From assembly GCA_911728435.2 (NCBI GenBank), contig OU452205.1:4144760-4208759 (forward strand): a stretch of 64,000 nucleotides of DNA, read 5' to 3'. This DNA comes from Apoderus coryli. Its lineage: Eukaryota > Arthropoda > Insecta > Coleoptera > Attelabidae. The position numbers and the translations under genes are program-made. Below are positions 36,827-49,870 of this stretch, one piece after another (within the stretch, counting starts at the first letter, position 1; every line of letters starts with the position of its first letter). The notes beneath the pieces were generated by a model. The model saw only the letters and a program-made list of their open reading frames with translations. It made no database searches and had not been told where the DNA came from.

Positions 36827-37180
36827 CTAAAGGTATGCAAAAATTAAAAAAAGTCTGGAAGCTTTTGTTCTAAATAAAACCGCGCTTGTCTTGTTATGAT
36901 TCAATAACAATATATTTCGTGTGAACCAACTCAACACTTTTGCATTTCGATACAAAAACTGTAAATTCGAATTACTCACAATCAAATTGGTATCATCAAC
37001 AAAACTTATTAGATCCACATCAGATTCACACAGCACATCAGTATTTGAATCCATCCATCCATCTTCGAGCATTGGCACGTACCCCATAAAAATCTAGTTT
37101 GTGCAACAAAAAGTGTCGATCTACGCAGTCATAGCCATCGACAAAGCAATAAATATTCCTAAAGGCAACTCATTATTTTC
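36827..37180 (-). pseudogene. LINE reverse transcriptase fragment with FVDD box
   Basis: In shifted frames the minus strand gives YDCVDRHFLLHKLDFYGVRA (motif A region, first Asp changed to Tyr context) and then, after loss of the motif-B loop, LISFVDDTNLIVSNSNLQFL and NILLLNHNKTSAVLFRT. FVDD replaces YADD. Stops and deletions make it a pseudogene. It differs from the FADD and YADD families elsewhere in this window. Confidence 0.6.
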
Positions 37181-38700
37181 GAAATGCTTCAAATAATTAA
37201 TAATATATTATAGATATTACCCTTATCTAGTTTTTCAAGAAATTTGTACATAAAATTCTAATGACAACCGGTCAGAATAGTGTGAGATACTAAATGAGGG
37301 TAACTTAAATGTATTTCCTAATCATTTCTTCAAAATTACATTATTTATCACTTCTATTTTCAGTCAAAGATAAAGAAAACTGTAGTATTGTAAATTGTAA
37401 AACCAGGTAAAGGCGCTCTTGGATAAAGTATGAAAAATTTGCATGAAATGCTTAAATGGATCTACCAGAAAAAATAAAAAGATGTATCAATAGAATCAAA
37501 ATAACTTGAAAATTACCACTCACACTCACCCGCGAAGGGGTTACATAATATGCTACAAAAATTCCCTAAACATCACATACTCCAAAAAGCCTCTGAGTCG
37601 TTTCCACTGAACTACCCTGTAATTTCGCTATAATTGCTTCTATTATTAGTCTAATTAAGGATGAGCCATTGACGTTGGCGAATCCTTGATCCTCTAACTT
37701 TAGATAAAACTCACGAACCCTATAATAGCGGAAATCACAAAGTAATAAAAGTAGCAGCTCTAAATGTTAGTAGGTATAATAACTAATATAAAACAAAACA
37801 GAGAAAAAAATTACAAAACTGTTTCCTATTAAACATTCCAAAAAGGAAATAACTAGATGGTTATTTATTACTTGACAGGCGGAGAAACCATTATAATTTC
37901 TTTTTTTTTTACTTTGCCTGTTTCATTATTATTTATGAAGGTGAAGAAACTCGGGCGGAGTCCTATCTATACTACCTATTTATTTAACGACTACTGATTA
38001 ATTGATTTTTGATGAGAGCTGTATATTAGTTAATGGCAAATGAATATTACTTACCAATTTTTTAGACAACAATAAAATTATAATAAATGTTCTGATCACC
38101 TACATCGCATGCGCTTTTTCGCTTTTCGCATTATATAGGAGTTCAGTGACGTTAAGGGGCACCTTAATTAAAATTTTTGACAACAAAAATGCACGCCACT
38201 GACTGTAATTTAATTTCGAGATAAATCAACTAAAACTACAACTTTTTTATCTCTTGTATTTTTTTCATATCTTGCTTTGTTTACGAGATAAAAATATTTG
38301 TGCAAAAGATGTGAGCGCGTGAGCTCACATAGTTGACCAAAAACAACAACTTCAGAGGAGTGTTTGGCACAGTTGCAATCCTCGAGACAATAGTTCAACC
38401 TTAAAAAGAAATTGAGATCGATTGGAATATATCAATACATTTCTTGCGTCTCTAATAATGAAAGAAATGATATATCGACACATTTCTTGCATCTCTATCA
38501 TGGAACTTTTTTATTATTATTGAAATTGTAGCCCGTCTGGTCAGGACGGTAAAAAATGAATATTCGAATGTCAAATGTGTCAACTTGTGTCATTTAAAAA
38601 CAATTCTGCCAGATTTAGTTCATGTGAATAGTAGCAAAATAAAAATAAGTATAAATTAGTAGTGTTTTTAGATAAGATAATGTTCTAAATAAAAAAATTT
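37181..38700. other. Unassigned stretch, possible jockey-like 3' UTR words
   Basis: A CACACTCACC word near 37522-37531 resembles the 3' UTR of the jockey fragment at 22385-23022, but no coding part is attached. The rest is A+T-rich without recognised features. Confidence 0.25.
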
Positions 38701-39770
38701 AAATTTGATGATTTGCTATTTGAGGATAACCATATTAATAGTCCTAATTGTGTTAAATTTTTGGGACTCCAAATTGATTTAAAGCTTAAGTTTGATGAAC
38801 ATGTTAAACTGTTGGGCAGGAAGGTTTCATCTGGCTCTTATGCTTTGAGAGTTGTGTCACTGGCTCTTGGACTGAAAGTTGCACGAAATGTGTATTTTTC
38901 TTTATTGGAGGCCTATTTTCGATATGGAATAGTGTTCTGGGGTACTTGTAGCTAAACTTTGTTTAAGAGTATATTTACACTGCAGAAGCGGACTGTTCGT
39001 TATATGTGTAAGACAGATTTTACTGCAAGTTGTAGAGAATTATTCAAAAAACACCGAATATTGACTCTTACATCACTTTTTATTTTAGAAACTGTATGTC
39101 TTATTCATAAAAATGTAAGAAACATTAACAGCTCAGCTCCACCTAGTCACCCTTATCCCACAAGACTAGTTCAGCGGGTGCGCTTGCCTATACCGAGGTC
39201 TGCCTTGTTAAAGAAGTCACTCCTTTATGACAGTCGCAGAATGTACAATCAAAGATTAATTGTGTACGTTAATCTTTGGTACAATCATTTGCCGCCAAAC
39301 TTGACGGCTGTAAAAAATCCCAAGCAATTTAGGGAGGCTGTTAAGCGCGTTCTTCTTGAGAAGGCCTATTACTCACTGGAGGACTACTTTGCTGATGCGT
39401 GGTAGTGTTTGTTTTGATTTTGTTGTGTTGGTCTGCTTTTGGCTTGGTTTGATGATTTTAATGTATTATATTTTTTCTGTTCTGCTACTTGCATTTATAT
39501 ATATATTTATGTTGTGTTGTTATTTACATATTTTACTTTATGAATGTTTGGGGGATTTGTGATTTTACTCTTGCCTTCCTACTAACACTGACAACATAAT
39601 GTAGTAGGTTTACGTATATTTTTAAAATATTTTTGTTATATTGTGTTTCAAACGATTAATTACATTAATCATTTGTATACGTCTTTGTTATATATTATTT
39701 TAAGTATGACTTTGTCTACAAGAACTTTTGTGATTCTTTTATGACAATAAAGTTAAAGTTATTAGTATGA
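38701..39770 (+). mobile_element. CR1-like LINE, C-terminal RT fragment
   Basis: The frame 38713-38955 reads VKFLGLQIDLKLKFDEHVKL and VYFSLLEAYFRYGIVFWG, then a stop. The next frame (38959-39405) continues IFTLQKRTVRYMCKTDFTAS, CRELFKKHRILTLTSLFILE and YNQRLIVYVNLWYNHLPPNL to a stop at 39403. This is the post-palm region of the YADD-type family with a single in-frame-break at about 38955. A 3' UTR with a CAATAAAGTTAAAGTTATT end reaches about 39770. The catalytic core is absent. Confidence 0.7.
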
Positions 39771-41080
39771 TTATAATATTTGTTATATTATTGTGGAAGT
39801 TGAGTAAATTAAATTTGTTGGAAAATCAAGTATCTAATGTTTCATGTGTAAATCTTTTGTCTAATGTGTGCATTTATTGAAGAAAATGTGGTGGAATATG
39901 TTTATGCTAAAAAATCTTCAAATAAAATGTGGCATCATCGAAGTTCTCATCTTTTCTTGTTGCCAGGTTTTGAATGAATTGAATTGAATGAAATAAAAAT
40001 GATATAGAATTTTTTCAATAACCAAATTATTTTAGCAAAAATAAAATAAACTTGGGGAGATTAATTGTGTGTTTAAATAAGCATCTGCACGTGTGTCGGG
40101 TCTAAATATATTTCGGATTAATTACGCTCTTGCGGAAATAATAGGATAGAGATAATTTGAAAGAAATTCTGGCAGCATAGCATTGTAAGTTTTTATGCTG
40201 TTGAAGCGAGTAGATTCTGTAAGAATAAAACACAAATCTGTTTTCTCTTCTAATGACTTTACTTTAATGAAAAAAGTGACGATTCGGGAACTATTTGAAA
40301 AAGGTTTCCCTTCAAGGAGCTTCAACAAAAGTAAACGTTTCCCTGCGCTAACTATTTAAACGTATGTTAAAACACATGGCATATTTTACACTTATTTTGA
40401 TTGTCAGAAGATAAGAGTGAATAAGAGGTATCACGTTTTATAGTAGTTGAAAAAATTAGATATTTCTCCAATGAAACTGGGTCTAGAATAACTTTCAAAA
40501 ACATTCATGTGTATTTTACCTATAAATCGTTTATGGATTTTTTAGAAAAAACAAAAAAAAAATGAATTATCTATATCGATGTTTATTCATTTATACTTTA
40601 GACGCTATCCAGCATATATCTTGTTTTGATGCGAAAAAATGATATATAGTTTCCTGTAATTTTCTATCTACAAAGTAAGCTTTATTGATCGCTGAAGTTA
40701 TCTTACAAGAAAAAAAATAAATGAATAGTTATGTAGACACGTTTAATAACCATACATAATCTATTACCATTATTGTATATACACCTATACCTAGCAACTA
40801 CCTACAACAATCTATCAGCTCATGTTCATGTTCACACTTAAAATAAGAGTGGAAAACCATTATTTTTCTGAAACTCTTCACTGCCATTAATCACATTCAA
40901 TTTCACCTCGGCGGCTTCTCATTATGGGCTGTTATATACGGCTGTTATATATTATGGGTATGATCACACATCACGATAGATTGTTCCTAATAAATGTGTT
41001 TGTGATGGTTGTTTGGGTTGTACAGAGTGACTACGAATTTCAAATTAAATAACCTTACGTGAATTTTCGCATGTAGGTAA
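39771..41080. other. Unassigned stretch
   Basis: A minus-strand frame at 40122-40328 is open but not recognised. No terminal repeat or RNA gene was seen. Confidence 0.3.
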
Positions 41081-41081
41081 T

Positions 41082-42489
41082 GTGGCCCATTCTCAGAGAG
41101 TGTCAGGCGATGTATTCGATAGTTCACATTCACAGTATTATACTGTATTTTCGCAGTTTGTTTGTGATGAGTTGGATAGATGTGGTCAGGTTGATGCAGT
41201 TTACACGGACTTTGCCAAGGCGTTTGATCGAATAATAAGTCATGTTGTGTTGCTGAAGAAGTTGGAGGGTTTTGGTTTTGGGCTGAGTTTAGTATCACTT
41301 TTTTCCTCGTATTTGTCTGAAAGATATCAATATGTATGGTTTCGACTCACATTGTTATAAGGCTGTGTCGGGAGTACCACAGGGGTCCTCTTTTATTTTT
41401 AATTTTTATCAACGATTTGGCTCTGGATTTGACTTGTTCGGGACTGTTTTTCGCCGATGATCTTAAAATTTTTAAATCTGTAAACAATGCTGAGGATTGT
41501 GAAAGTTTACAGCTTTGTCTGGATGCCATAAGAATTTGGTGTGCTGCGAACCGTTTGTGTTTGAACCCCGACAAATGTAAGTTACATAAACGCGGAAGAA
41601 AACGCCTCTGCATTATGATTATTGTATTGATGACATATCGGTCACACGTTATGATTCTACGAATGACTTAGGACTATTGTTTGATTCTAAATTTTCTTTT
41701 AATGACCAAATGTAAGCGATGCTCTCAGAATCTATGGCTTTGTTGTTAGATGCTCCAAACCCTTTGCTGACTTAAATATTTTGAGGATTTTATACTATGC
41801 CTATGTTCGCTCGAAATTGGAATATTGTTCAGTTGTATGGTGTCCCTACTATATATCTTATAAATTACTTATTGAGAGAGTCCAATGAAGATTTTTGAAG
41901 TTTTTGTGTTTTCGGGAGGATGGAACTTATCCTGACCAAGGTGACCACTCGTTTTAACGTTTCCAGTTTGGATTTGCGACGGGGCATAGCACTAATTGTA
42001 TTTTTATTCAAATTATTAAATATCAAAATCTGTTGTAGTAGTCTCCTTGAGCGGGTTAGTTTTTGGGTGCCACGTGAAAATGCCAGAAATAACTTGCTTT
42101 TTTATAACATTAGAGCTAGAACTAATATTCAATGTAGATCTCCTGTATTTAATATGTGTGATGTATTTAACCGCATATCTAGTGTTTCTGATATCAATCA
42201 TGATTCACTTCGTAGTATTGTTTCGGCTGCTGTACCAATCTTGAGAGGGCATGCATTGTGAGTGTGAATTTGATTTAATTGATTATCATTATTATTTTTA
42301 AGCATAAAAGTGTGAGTTTTTATTTACCTTTATTAAGGCGCTATTATATTCAGTTGGGTATGTATTTCTCAATGATTGTGACGCAAATGTTTGATTATGT
42401 ATGTGTATGCACATTATGATTTATTTAAGATATTGTTGCTCTGTACATGGTAATACTGTTGAGCAATAAAGCATTATTATTATTATTAT
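41082..42489 (+). mobile_element. Jockey-like LINE, RT to 3' tail, frameshifted
   Basis: The plus strand has GQVDAVYTDFAKAFDRI (motif A) with LLKKLEGFGFGLSLVSLFSS (41160-41330), a frameshift, FINDLALDLTCSGLFFADDL with the FADD box (about 41400-41465), CESLQLCLDAIRIWCAANRL, another shift, and the C-terminus (CRSPVFNMCDVFNRISSVSD) ending at 42261. The 3' tail is GCAATAAAGCATTATTATTA at about 42462-42489. At least three frameshifts and a small deletion in the VPQG region are visible. It belongs to the same family as 5660-6997. Confidence 0.75.
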
Positions 42490-42526
42490 ACTCATGGTGT
42501 GCGTTGGTATCAAATGTAAACTTATT

Positions 42527-42660
42527 TTTAAAACAATCCAGGAACCTCGATTCGGAGTCGTGGACAAGAATTACAAATTGCAAGAAGCTCTCTACAACGT
42601 ATACTCAATAAAGATCTGTGTCACCATTCTTACAAAATTCAATTAACACAACAACTGAAG
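42527..42660 (+). pseudogene. Mariner-like transposase, N-terminal helix-turn-helix fragment
   Basis: The plus strand reads TSIRSRGQELQIARSSLQRI then LNKDLCHHSYKIQLTQQLKP, the DNA-binding region of the mariner type also present at 16275-16933. It is cut by a stop right after. No terminal repeat is visible. Confidence 0.65.
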
Positions 42661-43674
42661 CCTAATCACCCATAGAGAGTGCAATTCTTCTCTTCTACAT
42701 GCTCCACAAAGGCCAATGGTAAGAACAACCTAAAAATCAGATGAAATGAGATAAGAAACCATCTACATAATTTAACATCATCACCGCAAACTAACCTTTA
42801 GAAAGTAAATACATCTCATCACTAGCTGTGGTCAAAAATTTATCGAAATTTTCTCTGGACAAATCGTTACACTTTTTAGGCACGTAACCAACCGAATTCC
42901 TCTTCAAAAAATGGACCTCTTCTGCGTTTTGTTGCAGCATTTGTGTAGAAATTACAACGCGTATCGTTGGTTTGCCCACTTTTCGTTTTTCACTAATAAT
43001 TCTGTCAAATCTCAATCACCGATTTCTAAAAACTATTCATCACTGTATATTCGCAATTTTCTTGCAGCTTTTTCTTGGGTTAGTAAGAAAAAATCTACTT
43101 GAAAAAGGCAAATAAGCCGAACTGTTGTACAGAAATTAAAAAAAAAACAATTTTATACAGAACCTTACATCGCAGGGAAAAAAAACTGTAAAAAATTGTA
43201 ACACGGTTCAAGAAATACAAGATCAAAATATATTCGCAATGAAAACGGCTTTAGAATAATGTGCCAAAAGTGGGGTTGGGTTGGGTTTGAAATTTTAAAG
43301 TTGGCGTTGCTAGGTATTAGGGGGATGAACATATGAGTTGACTTGACTGTCAAAAACGCTCCCCTGAAGAACAAAAATCGACGGGTATTGGAGTTTTTTG
43401 AAATATTTTCCAGTTTTTTAATTATAGCGATGAGGTTCTGGGTATAGAACAACAATATTTAACTATTTAAATAGTAACAAGCAACAATATCTTTCTAAAA
43501 AATAAAATGAACAAAATTTTAACAAGGCACGATTTTTAACCGTGCAAAATAAAACAAATCAAATAACGGGTGGGCAAATTTGAGTTAAGGGAGTAAATTG
43601 GCTAAAAAACACACTTTTTTTTTGACAAATTCAGTTTTATTTACACCAATATAAAGTAGAAATATGGGAATTAA
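42661..43674. other. Unassigned stretch
   Basis: Short open frames only. Nothing was recognised on either strand. Confidence 0.3.
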
Positions 43675-44207
43675 TAATGGAATATGATGTCGGGCAAATA
43701 TCCACCTTTAGCACGTCGGCAGTATTTTCACAAAATTTTGAACCACATTTTGCAACAAAGCTTCGCTTATCGCGTCAATCCAGCGCCGAATTTCATCTTT
43801 CACACCGTCAGTTGTTTGTGGTGTGTTCACGTAAACCCGGTCTTTCAAATGGCTCCAGAGAAAATATCGCCAAATCGAGAAATTACGCGACTGGGAACTT
43901 TCCCATGCAATAACTGAATTATTTGGCCGGCTGTGTGGCTTGTGGCGCCGTTTTGCTGAAGCCAAAGGTCACTGATGTCAACATTAGCCAATTGAGGCCA
44001 CAAAAAATCGGATATCATGGTTTGGTAGTGCAGATAATCCACGGTGATGGCGTTTCCTTGCTCAATATGTGCCGATGATGCCCCCTAACCACAAACCGCC
44101 CATACTGTCACTTTCTTTGGATGTAATAGTTCTTCGAGTACTATTTGTGGATTTTGTGAGCCCCATATGCGACAATTTTGTTTGTTTACATAACCGCGTA
44201 ATTGAAA
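43675..44207 (-). pseudogene. Mariner-like transposase fragment abutting a Crypton
   Basis: From 44207 down the minus strand reads FQLRGYVNKQNCRIWGSQNP, LHPKKVTVWAVCG, then DYLHYQTMISDFLWPQ and LWLQQNGATSHTAGQIIQLL. The second catalytic Asp (usually QQDGA) is Asn. A deletion removes the WPPRS...D block, after which the frame continues FLWSHLKDRVY to about 43720 and a degraded C-terminus (CRRAKGGYLPDIIFH). The upstream half is replaced by Crypton sequence at about 44207. Confidence 0.7.
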
Positions 44208-44948
44208 ATTTATGGAATAACCGAACAGGGCATGCACTTTCCTTTGCAATATTAGGAACAAGCCACTTACTATTTGTACAACTTTTCGATCCTCCTTGGC
44301 ATGTTTTACTGAATGTTGGATTGTATTCAATTCTGTTGGTTGGCGTCCCATCATTATTTTTCTCAATCGTGAAATAATCTATAAGGCAATCAGCTGGTTC
44401 ACCACCTCGCCAAGCTAACTCAACAGCTACAATATGGTAAAAAAAATTTTGTAAACCTTCTGGTGTACATTCATCCCATAATCCAATGATTCTAGCCAAA
44501 TCACTTGAACTCAAATTTGATGAATTGCAGTTTTATTTGTTTGGATACTGCTGTAATCTTTTACGTTTTGCATTTCTTGCATCTCGCGCATTTTTGAATA
44601 TCACACTGGTAAACGGGTCGAATACAATTTTGAAGTCATTGAAGTATTTTTCCTGGAGTAGCCTACTCGTAGTATTCCAAATTGTTTTTACAGTTGCTTC
44701 TTTATATTCAGTTCCTTCAGCTTTTCTCATATTTACCGCATAATCTTTCAATATATTAGCCAAATTATGCAAACTCGTTTCAGCATTCAGTTCGCACAAA
44801 ACTCGAGAAATATTTTCCATACATATTGTTTTGTTTTGATTGTATTTTTTGGTATATTATTAGATATAATATCATTAATTGTATCGTTAGATGCAATACC
44901 AAATCTTCGCGACATTTTTAAACCAGTTGTCAGTTTGACTTTTAATTA
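44207..44948 (-). mobile_element. Crypton-type tyrosine recombinase element, copy A (truncated, frameshifted)
   Basis: From ATG at 44915 the minus strand reads MSRRFGIASN, then the frame breaks at about 44793, where 13 bp present in copy B (63250-64000) are missing. The next frame continues LNAETSLHNLANILKDYAVN and DLARIIGLWDECTPEGLQNF, then ELAWRGGEPADCLIDYF with the first catalytic Arg expected of tyrosine recombinases (WRGGE). This resembles the DUF3504-type domain of Cryptons and Crypton-derived genes such as KIAA1958 and ZMYM relatives. The product would cut and rejoin DNA through a Tyr nucleophile. The C-terminal HxxR and Tyr blocks are missing because sequence switches to mariner at about 44207. 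Its 5' limit of similarity with copy B is ACTGACAACTG near 44935-44945. Confidence 0.75.
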
Positions 44949-46037
44949 ATTTTTAATAAAAAAAACACCAAACTGAAAACAGCACATGTAGGGTATTATC
45001 GCTGTAATCCAGAGGTGATTGGATGAAATTTGACACATGACTTAAAATTAAGTAATGTGATTGGTTACTATATTTAGTAAAAAATTATCCCATAAATACG
45101 CCACTGGTGTGAGGTATAAATCACAGCAAGTAGAGAGTTTGACTGTCAACTACTAGAAAAATATTTACCTAATAATTATTAGAGATAAAAATCAGAGAAA
45201 TATTTTAGGTCGATATATTATGAAAGTACCGTTTTAAAGTACTTATGTATATTGTGTGAAAGAAATTTGTAAAACCTTAGCCAATAACCATAAAACATAC
45301 TCAATATTTAATTTAAAGCTTTTAACACTGTCTCAGAAATTGGTTATCTGAACAAATTGCTTCTTGTCGATGTTGCACTCTGGCATACTGCATCCAATCA
45401 GCATAGATATTAGCCGGGTCGCAATAAATATATCAGTTGGGGATTTTCAATCTTTCGCCTGCGTGTGGTACAAACCAATCCATAAATATATGATTATTAC
45501 AGGCGGCTGAGAGAGTGGGCAAAACGCACCTATTATACAATAAATAAATAATTAAATAAATAACTGCTTGTTAGCGCGTATGTATGTGCTGGATACTTTT
45601 ATACCTATAAACAAAGTGAATATGCCAAACAGTGCCGTAGGGGAGACAACCAACAGGCCTATAAACATGAATTATATGGTATTTCTTCAAGCGTACGTGT
45701 ACCACCAAAGATTGGGAACCATATCGCAACGAAATAGTTTATACAGGGTGTCCCACCGACAACTGCGTCTATCGATTTACGAGAAGGGCGTGGTAGAACT
45801 ATTTCAATGTGCCCTATACAGCTAAAATATTTTAAAGGTCACACAGCACCCCCGATTCTATCGGAAACGGACTCCAACTTGTTGATTTAATATGGCATTA
45901 CATGGTTATTTTATTATTTACAGATTCTGGGTGTTATTGTCGGCAAATTGGCAACGAGAGAGAGAAAAAACAATCCCTATACCTACATCTTTGTATTTTT
46001 TTTCCTTGGTTTTAATTACGTATTGTAATTTTAATTT
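44949..46037. other. Unassigned stretch with one mariner-type end
   Basis: TATACAGGGTGTCCCACCGA (about 45739-45758) is a mariner-type terminus without a visible partner. The rest holds only short open frames. Confidence 0.3.
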
Positions 46038-46080
46038 TACGACGTTTCGACGATGGTTTATCATTTTCTTCAGGTTATTC
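46038..46080 (-). ncRNA. Hammerhead-ribozyme-like motif (ACGU type)
   Basis: The minus strand reads CTGAAGA (46073-46067), an ATGAT/ATCGT hairpin with AAACC loop, then GAAACGTC and GTA. CUGANGA tolerates A at position 7, so the core is acceptable. Stem III could form only between two molecules (ACGU pairing with ACGU). It lies about 90 bp downstream of the 3' tail of the LINE ending at 46170, same strand. Confidence 0.4.
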
Positions 46081-46169
46081 TATTTTGCTTCCCGTGTGTG
46101 TAAACATATTGAATCGATGTATTTTTATGTAAAAAAAAAAGATTTTAGTTTATACAATGCAATTTTTAG

Positions 46170-47553
46170 AATAAATAAATAAATAGTTCTTTATTTCCAA
46201 CAGGGTACAACCCCAATTACAGGAAACATAATCACATTATATCCGTGTCCATATAAAGAACAACAAAGCTTTCCAGTGAGGTCTCCCCGCACTCGTATAG
46301 TAAAATCTGATACTCGGCTCCCCTCTGCGGATAAACACCATAATCCCTAAATATCAAATATTTCAGAAATCTTCGATGCACCGCGTTTAGAGTCTCAGCA
46401 TGTCTATGATGGATAGGGTGCCATACAATTTGGCAATATTCCAGTCTGGATCTTATAAAAGCACTAAATAAAATTTTAAAAGTTTTGGTGTTATTAAAAT
46501 ATTTACAATTTCTTAGGATAAAACCAAGCAGCTTAGTGCAATGTCGCGAGACGTGCTCCACATGAGCCACAAAGGAGAAACGCTCATCAAAATAAACACC
46601 CAAGTCCCTGAGAACCGTCTCTCGATTCAAGACAGAACCGTCAATGTAATAATTAAAAGTAATTCTATTGTCTTTTCTCGTATAGGTCACCACATTACAC
46701 TTGTCTATATTCAGATGCAACTTGTTTCTATCACACCAGTCTGCAAGAAAATGCAAGCATCTTTGAAGATACAAACAGTCGTCATGGCTACGAATTTCAT
46801 GAAAAAGTTTTAACTCGTCGGCAAACAGTAGCCCATTGCATAACACACAATCGAAAATGTCGTTAATAAAAATAATAAACAGCAATGGACCTAAGTTGGA
46901 TCCCTGTGGTACGCCTGATGTAGGTACAAACTTGAATGACTCATACCCTTCATAGTTCACAAACTGGCGACGGTCCAATAGATAAGATTTAAGTAGGCCG
47001 ACCAACCCCGAAGAAAAACCAAAATTTTCAAGCTTTCTCAATAGAACATAGTGGTCGATCTGTCAAAGGCTTCTCTGAAATCGGTATACACTACATTAAT
47101 TTGACCGCGCGTGTCCAAGACTTCACAAACATGCTGTGAAAAGCAAGCCAAGTTTGTCGCGCATGATCTGCCTGAGAAAAAGCCATGTTGTTTAGTTGTA
47201 ATAGAATTTTTAACAGTGGAGAATATATATTGATACAACACTATTTCAAACAATTTAGAAAAATTACACAAAATTGAAATAGGTCTATAATTAGTAATGA
47301 TACTAGAGTCTCCATTCTTCAGAATTGGAATTACTCTTGCAGTTTTCCACAAGTCCGGAAATGTGCTAGTTCGTAGAATTAAATTAAAAATATGACACAA
47401 GGGATTAGATAAAGGATAAATACAGTCCTTTACAACAAAACTGGGCACACCGTCCGCTCCAGACGTAGGTTTAGGCTTCAGTTTTTTCTTTTTTGCTTTT
47501 CGGTGATAATTTGGGACTTTTACAGGATGCTTAAACAAAAAGTATGGCGACAC
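46170..47553 (-). mobile_element. Jockey-like LINE, RT nearly complete, one frameshift, FADE box
   Basis: The frame 47553-47038 encodes the RT fingers (SGADGVPSFVVKDCIYPLSN, ITNYRPISILCNFSKLFEIV, QHGFFSGRSC) and motif A (VYTDFREAFDR). One missing base near 47058 breaks the frame. It resumes at 47041 with KLENFGFSSGLVGLLKSYLL, SGVPQGSNLGPLLF and LLFADELKLF. The second Asp of the catalytic pair is Glu, an inactivating change. C-terminal motifs follow (FSAFIRSRLEYCQIVWHP, RRFLKYLIFRDYGVYPQRGA) to a premature end at 46232. The 3' tail is an ATTT repeat near 46171-46184. Confidence 0.85.
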
Positions 47554-49210
47554 GTTGAATTTGATTTAAACGGGGGCACCTTAAGCATATTTTATTGTCC
47601 GCGCAATTTTCAACCCCCTATTGCATGAAAACCACTAAAATTTCGGGTTTGCAAAGGGAACATAAAGTATAGTTATTAGGCGTCAAAACAGCTAGACTTC
47701 TTTGTTAGTTTCTATCTCTACAGGAAAAATATATTGCGAATATTATAATTAGGACGGTTACTAGGTCGATAGTGGCCACATTAAAAGAATTTCAAAATGA
47801 TGGCACTGTATATATTGTCAATATTTCGAAAACAACACATTTTATACAATAAATGCAAAGTTACATTTATTTTTGATAACTTTCGGCTGCTTTTTGAATT
47901 TTATCTTTAACCTCATTTTTAGACCACCTTGTATAAAAAAAAAGTGATGCAAAAATAGGTAAATTATATCTACAATTTTGCTCAGAATCCATAAAAGCAA
48001 GTGACATCAAGTTCCGCTTAACAGGAAGAGCAGTGGTCTTGAAAATATTTTAGCAATGTGACGCATATAGACTTTAGTTTCAAACAGAGGCACCCTATAT
48101 AAGTATTAAAATCATTTCAACTTTTTCATTTTTATAAATAGAATCTCTGTCGCACCAAGTTTCAATTCGATTCATGGCTAAGAGATCTTTTGTTTACATT
48201 TGACGTTCTAACTTTTAACGAAATAACGGACAGAAGAAAAAAAACAGTTAAAAACTGTTTGGTCCGGATCTGCATATATTTTTCGTGTTCAACAGACATT
48301 TGTTCACATACCACAAATAAAATCAGAGTCCATTATAAAAACGATTTTGCATTTCTTAATGAAGTTTCAACAGAACGAACTTTGAGTTTACAGTAAACAT
48401 GCATAATATACCATCAAACCGAAGATATGAATCTGTAATATAAATGTATTTACCTAAAAGTTCTCATTCTTTTTTTTTCCTTTTGCAGTCTTTCGTTTAC
48501 TTTACCAAAATACTAGGCAATTTAAAATTTCATTCTTCGGCAAATTATTTATAATGCCCTATGAAATGATTTTGGTTATGCGAAGTTGTCATGAAAATAG
48601 TTTTAGATATTGTTTCGTGCATAGATAAATAAATGTAGGCATATTTAAATATATAAATGAAAAATATTAAAAGTAATAATATTGAAATATACAGGGCGAC
48701 TCCTGAAAAATGTATATTGTTACGTACTTACAGTCTAGTAATCAAAATAAACAAGTTCTGTGTTCAAAAAGTCCGGATACGACAAATATCTTGAACACTA
48801 AGATTAATGAAACAATTTTTCAGCCAAAAATGGTACGACCCTTTTCGTACTATTATACTGTGTGATTATTATTATAATTTTTTATTTTTATTTTTTTTTT
48901 CACGATTAATTATTATTATGATTAATTATTATACAAGTGTTTCTAAAATAGGTGGTCAAAATTTGTGAGCGATTTGGGGACGTCTAATCATGAAAAAAAC
49001 CTCAATTGTAATTTTTCGAAAAGTCCTTATTTACAAAGATAATTAAGGGTATTAAAGATGACTGCCTGAGGACGATTTTTTTGAAATATTTTCGAAACTA
49101 GTTAAATGTCGTAAACTGACATGAAATTGAATAAAAAAGGATAACCATAGGCGGGTAAACGGGGGGGACCCTTGCCTTAATTATAGCCGAACTTTTTTTT
49201 CTTGTGACTT
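47554..49210. other. Unassigned stretch with one mariner-type end
   Basis: TATACAGGGCGACTCCTG (about 48689-48706) is a possible element end. No coding block was recognised. Confidence 0.3.
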
Positions 49211-49870
49211 TTATTCCAAATTTGAATTGTCGATGGTGCAGTTTCGCAAAAACGGATCTTGACGTCTTGTAAATGTCACCGACTTACATTTGTTCAGATT
49301 TAGAGGAAGTCTATTTAGATCACACCATTCTGAGAGCCGACACAGATCTGTTTGAAGCTGTGCGCAATCGTTCCCACAAAAAACAGTGCGATACAATTTT
49401 AAATCATCCTCAACCAACAAATAATTGCTATTGAAACCAGAGCCAATATCGTTTACGAATATTGCAAAGAGAAGAGGACGTACTGCCCTGCCGAGTTCCA
49501 CTTGAGGCTGTGAATGAACTTGAACTGAATCCATTATATTCAACAAATTGTTGCCTTCCTCCCAGATAGGACTGAAAAAAAGATATCAGATTTCTGCCGA
49601 AGCCAATGTCGCACATCTTCTGTTGAATCAGGGAATGATCAATCTTATCGAACGCCTTGGACAAGTCAGTATAGATTGCGTCGACTTGCGAACCTCGACC
49701 GACAGCCGGAATTACATCCTGCAGGAAAGTGGATAGATTGGTCACCGTAGAACGACCCTTAATGAACCCATGTTGCTGGTAAAAAAACCTTTGCAAAATT
49801 AGGAAGAATTGAAATAGGCCGATAGTTTTCGATTCTGTAGTTATGTTCAGTTGGTACAGGGAAGTCCGCA
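49211..49870 (-). mobile_element. Jockey-like LINE, decayed RT fragment
   Basis: The minus strand shows NYRIENYRPISILPNFAKVF, a deletion, QQHGFIKGRSTVTNLSTFLQ, motif A AIYTDLSKAFDKIDH, a damaged motif-B region (ASSGTRQGS), then FVNDIGSGFNSNYLLVEDDL. The catalytic box reads VEDD. It ends at NLNKCKSVTFTRRQDPF near 49230. At least two frameshifts are present and the C-terminus is missing. Confidence 0.75.

Noticed and set aside
40122..40328. 68-codon minus-strand frame that slightly resembles a LINE C-terminus
   Set aside because: Only a vague match around an aromatic-Asn-Ala-Leu-Pro stretch. No second motif supports it.
44486..44949. Open frames on plus opposite the Crypton (also 63454-63762 on minus)
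   Set aside because: They mirror the coding strand of the recombinase and appear at the same place in both copies only because the DNA is homologous.
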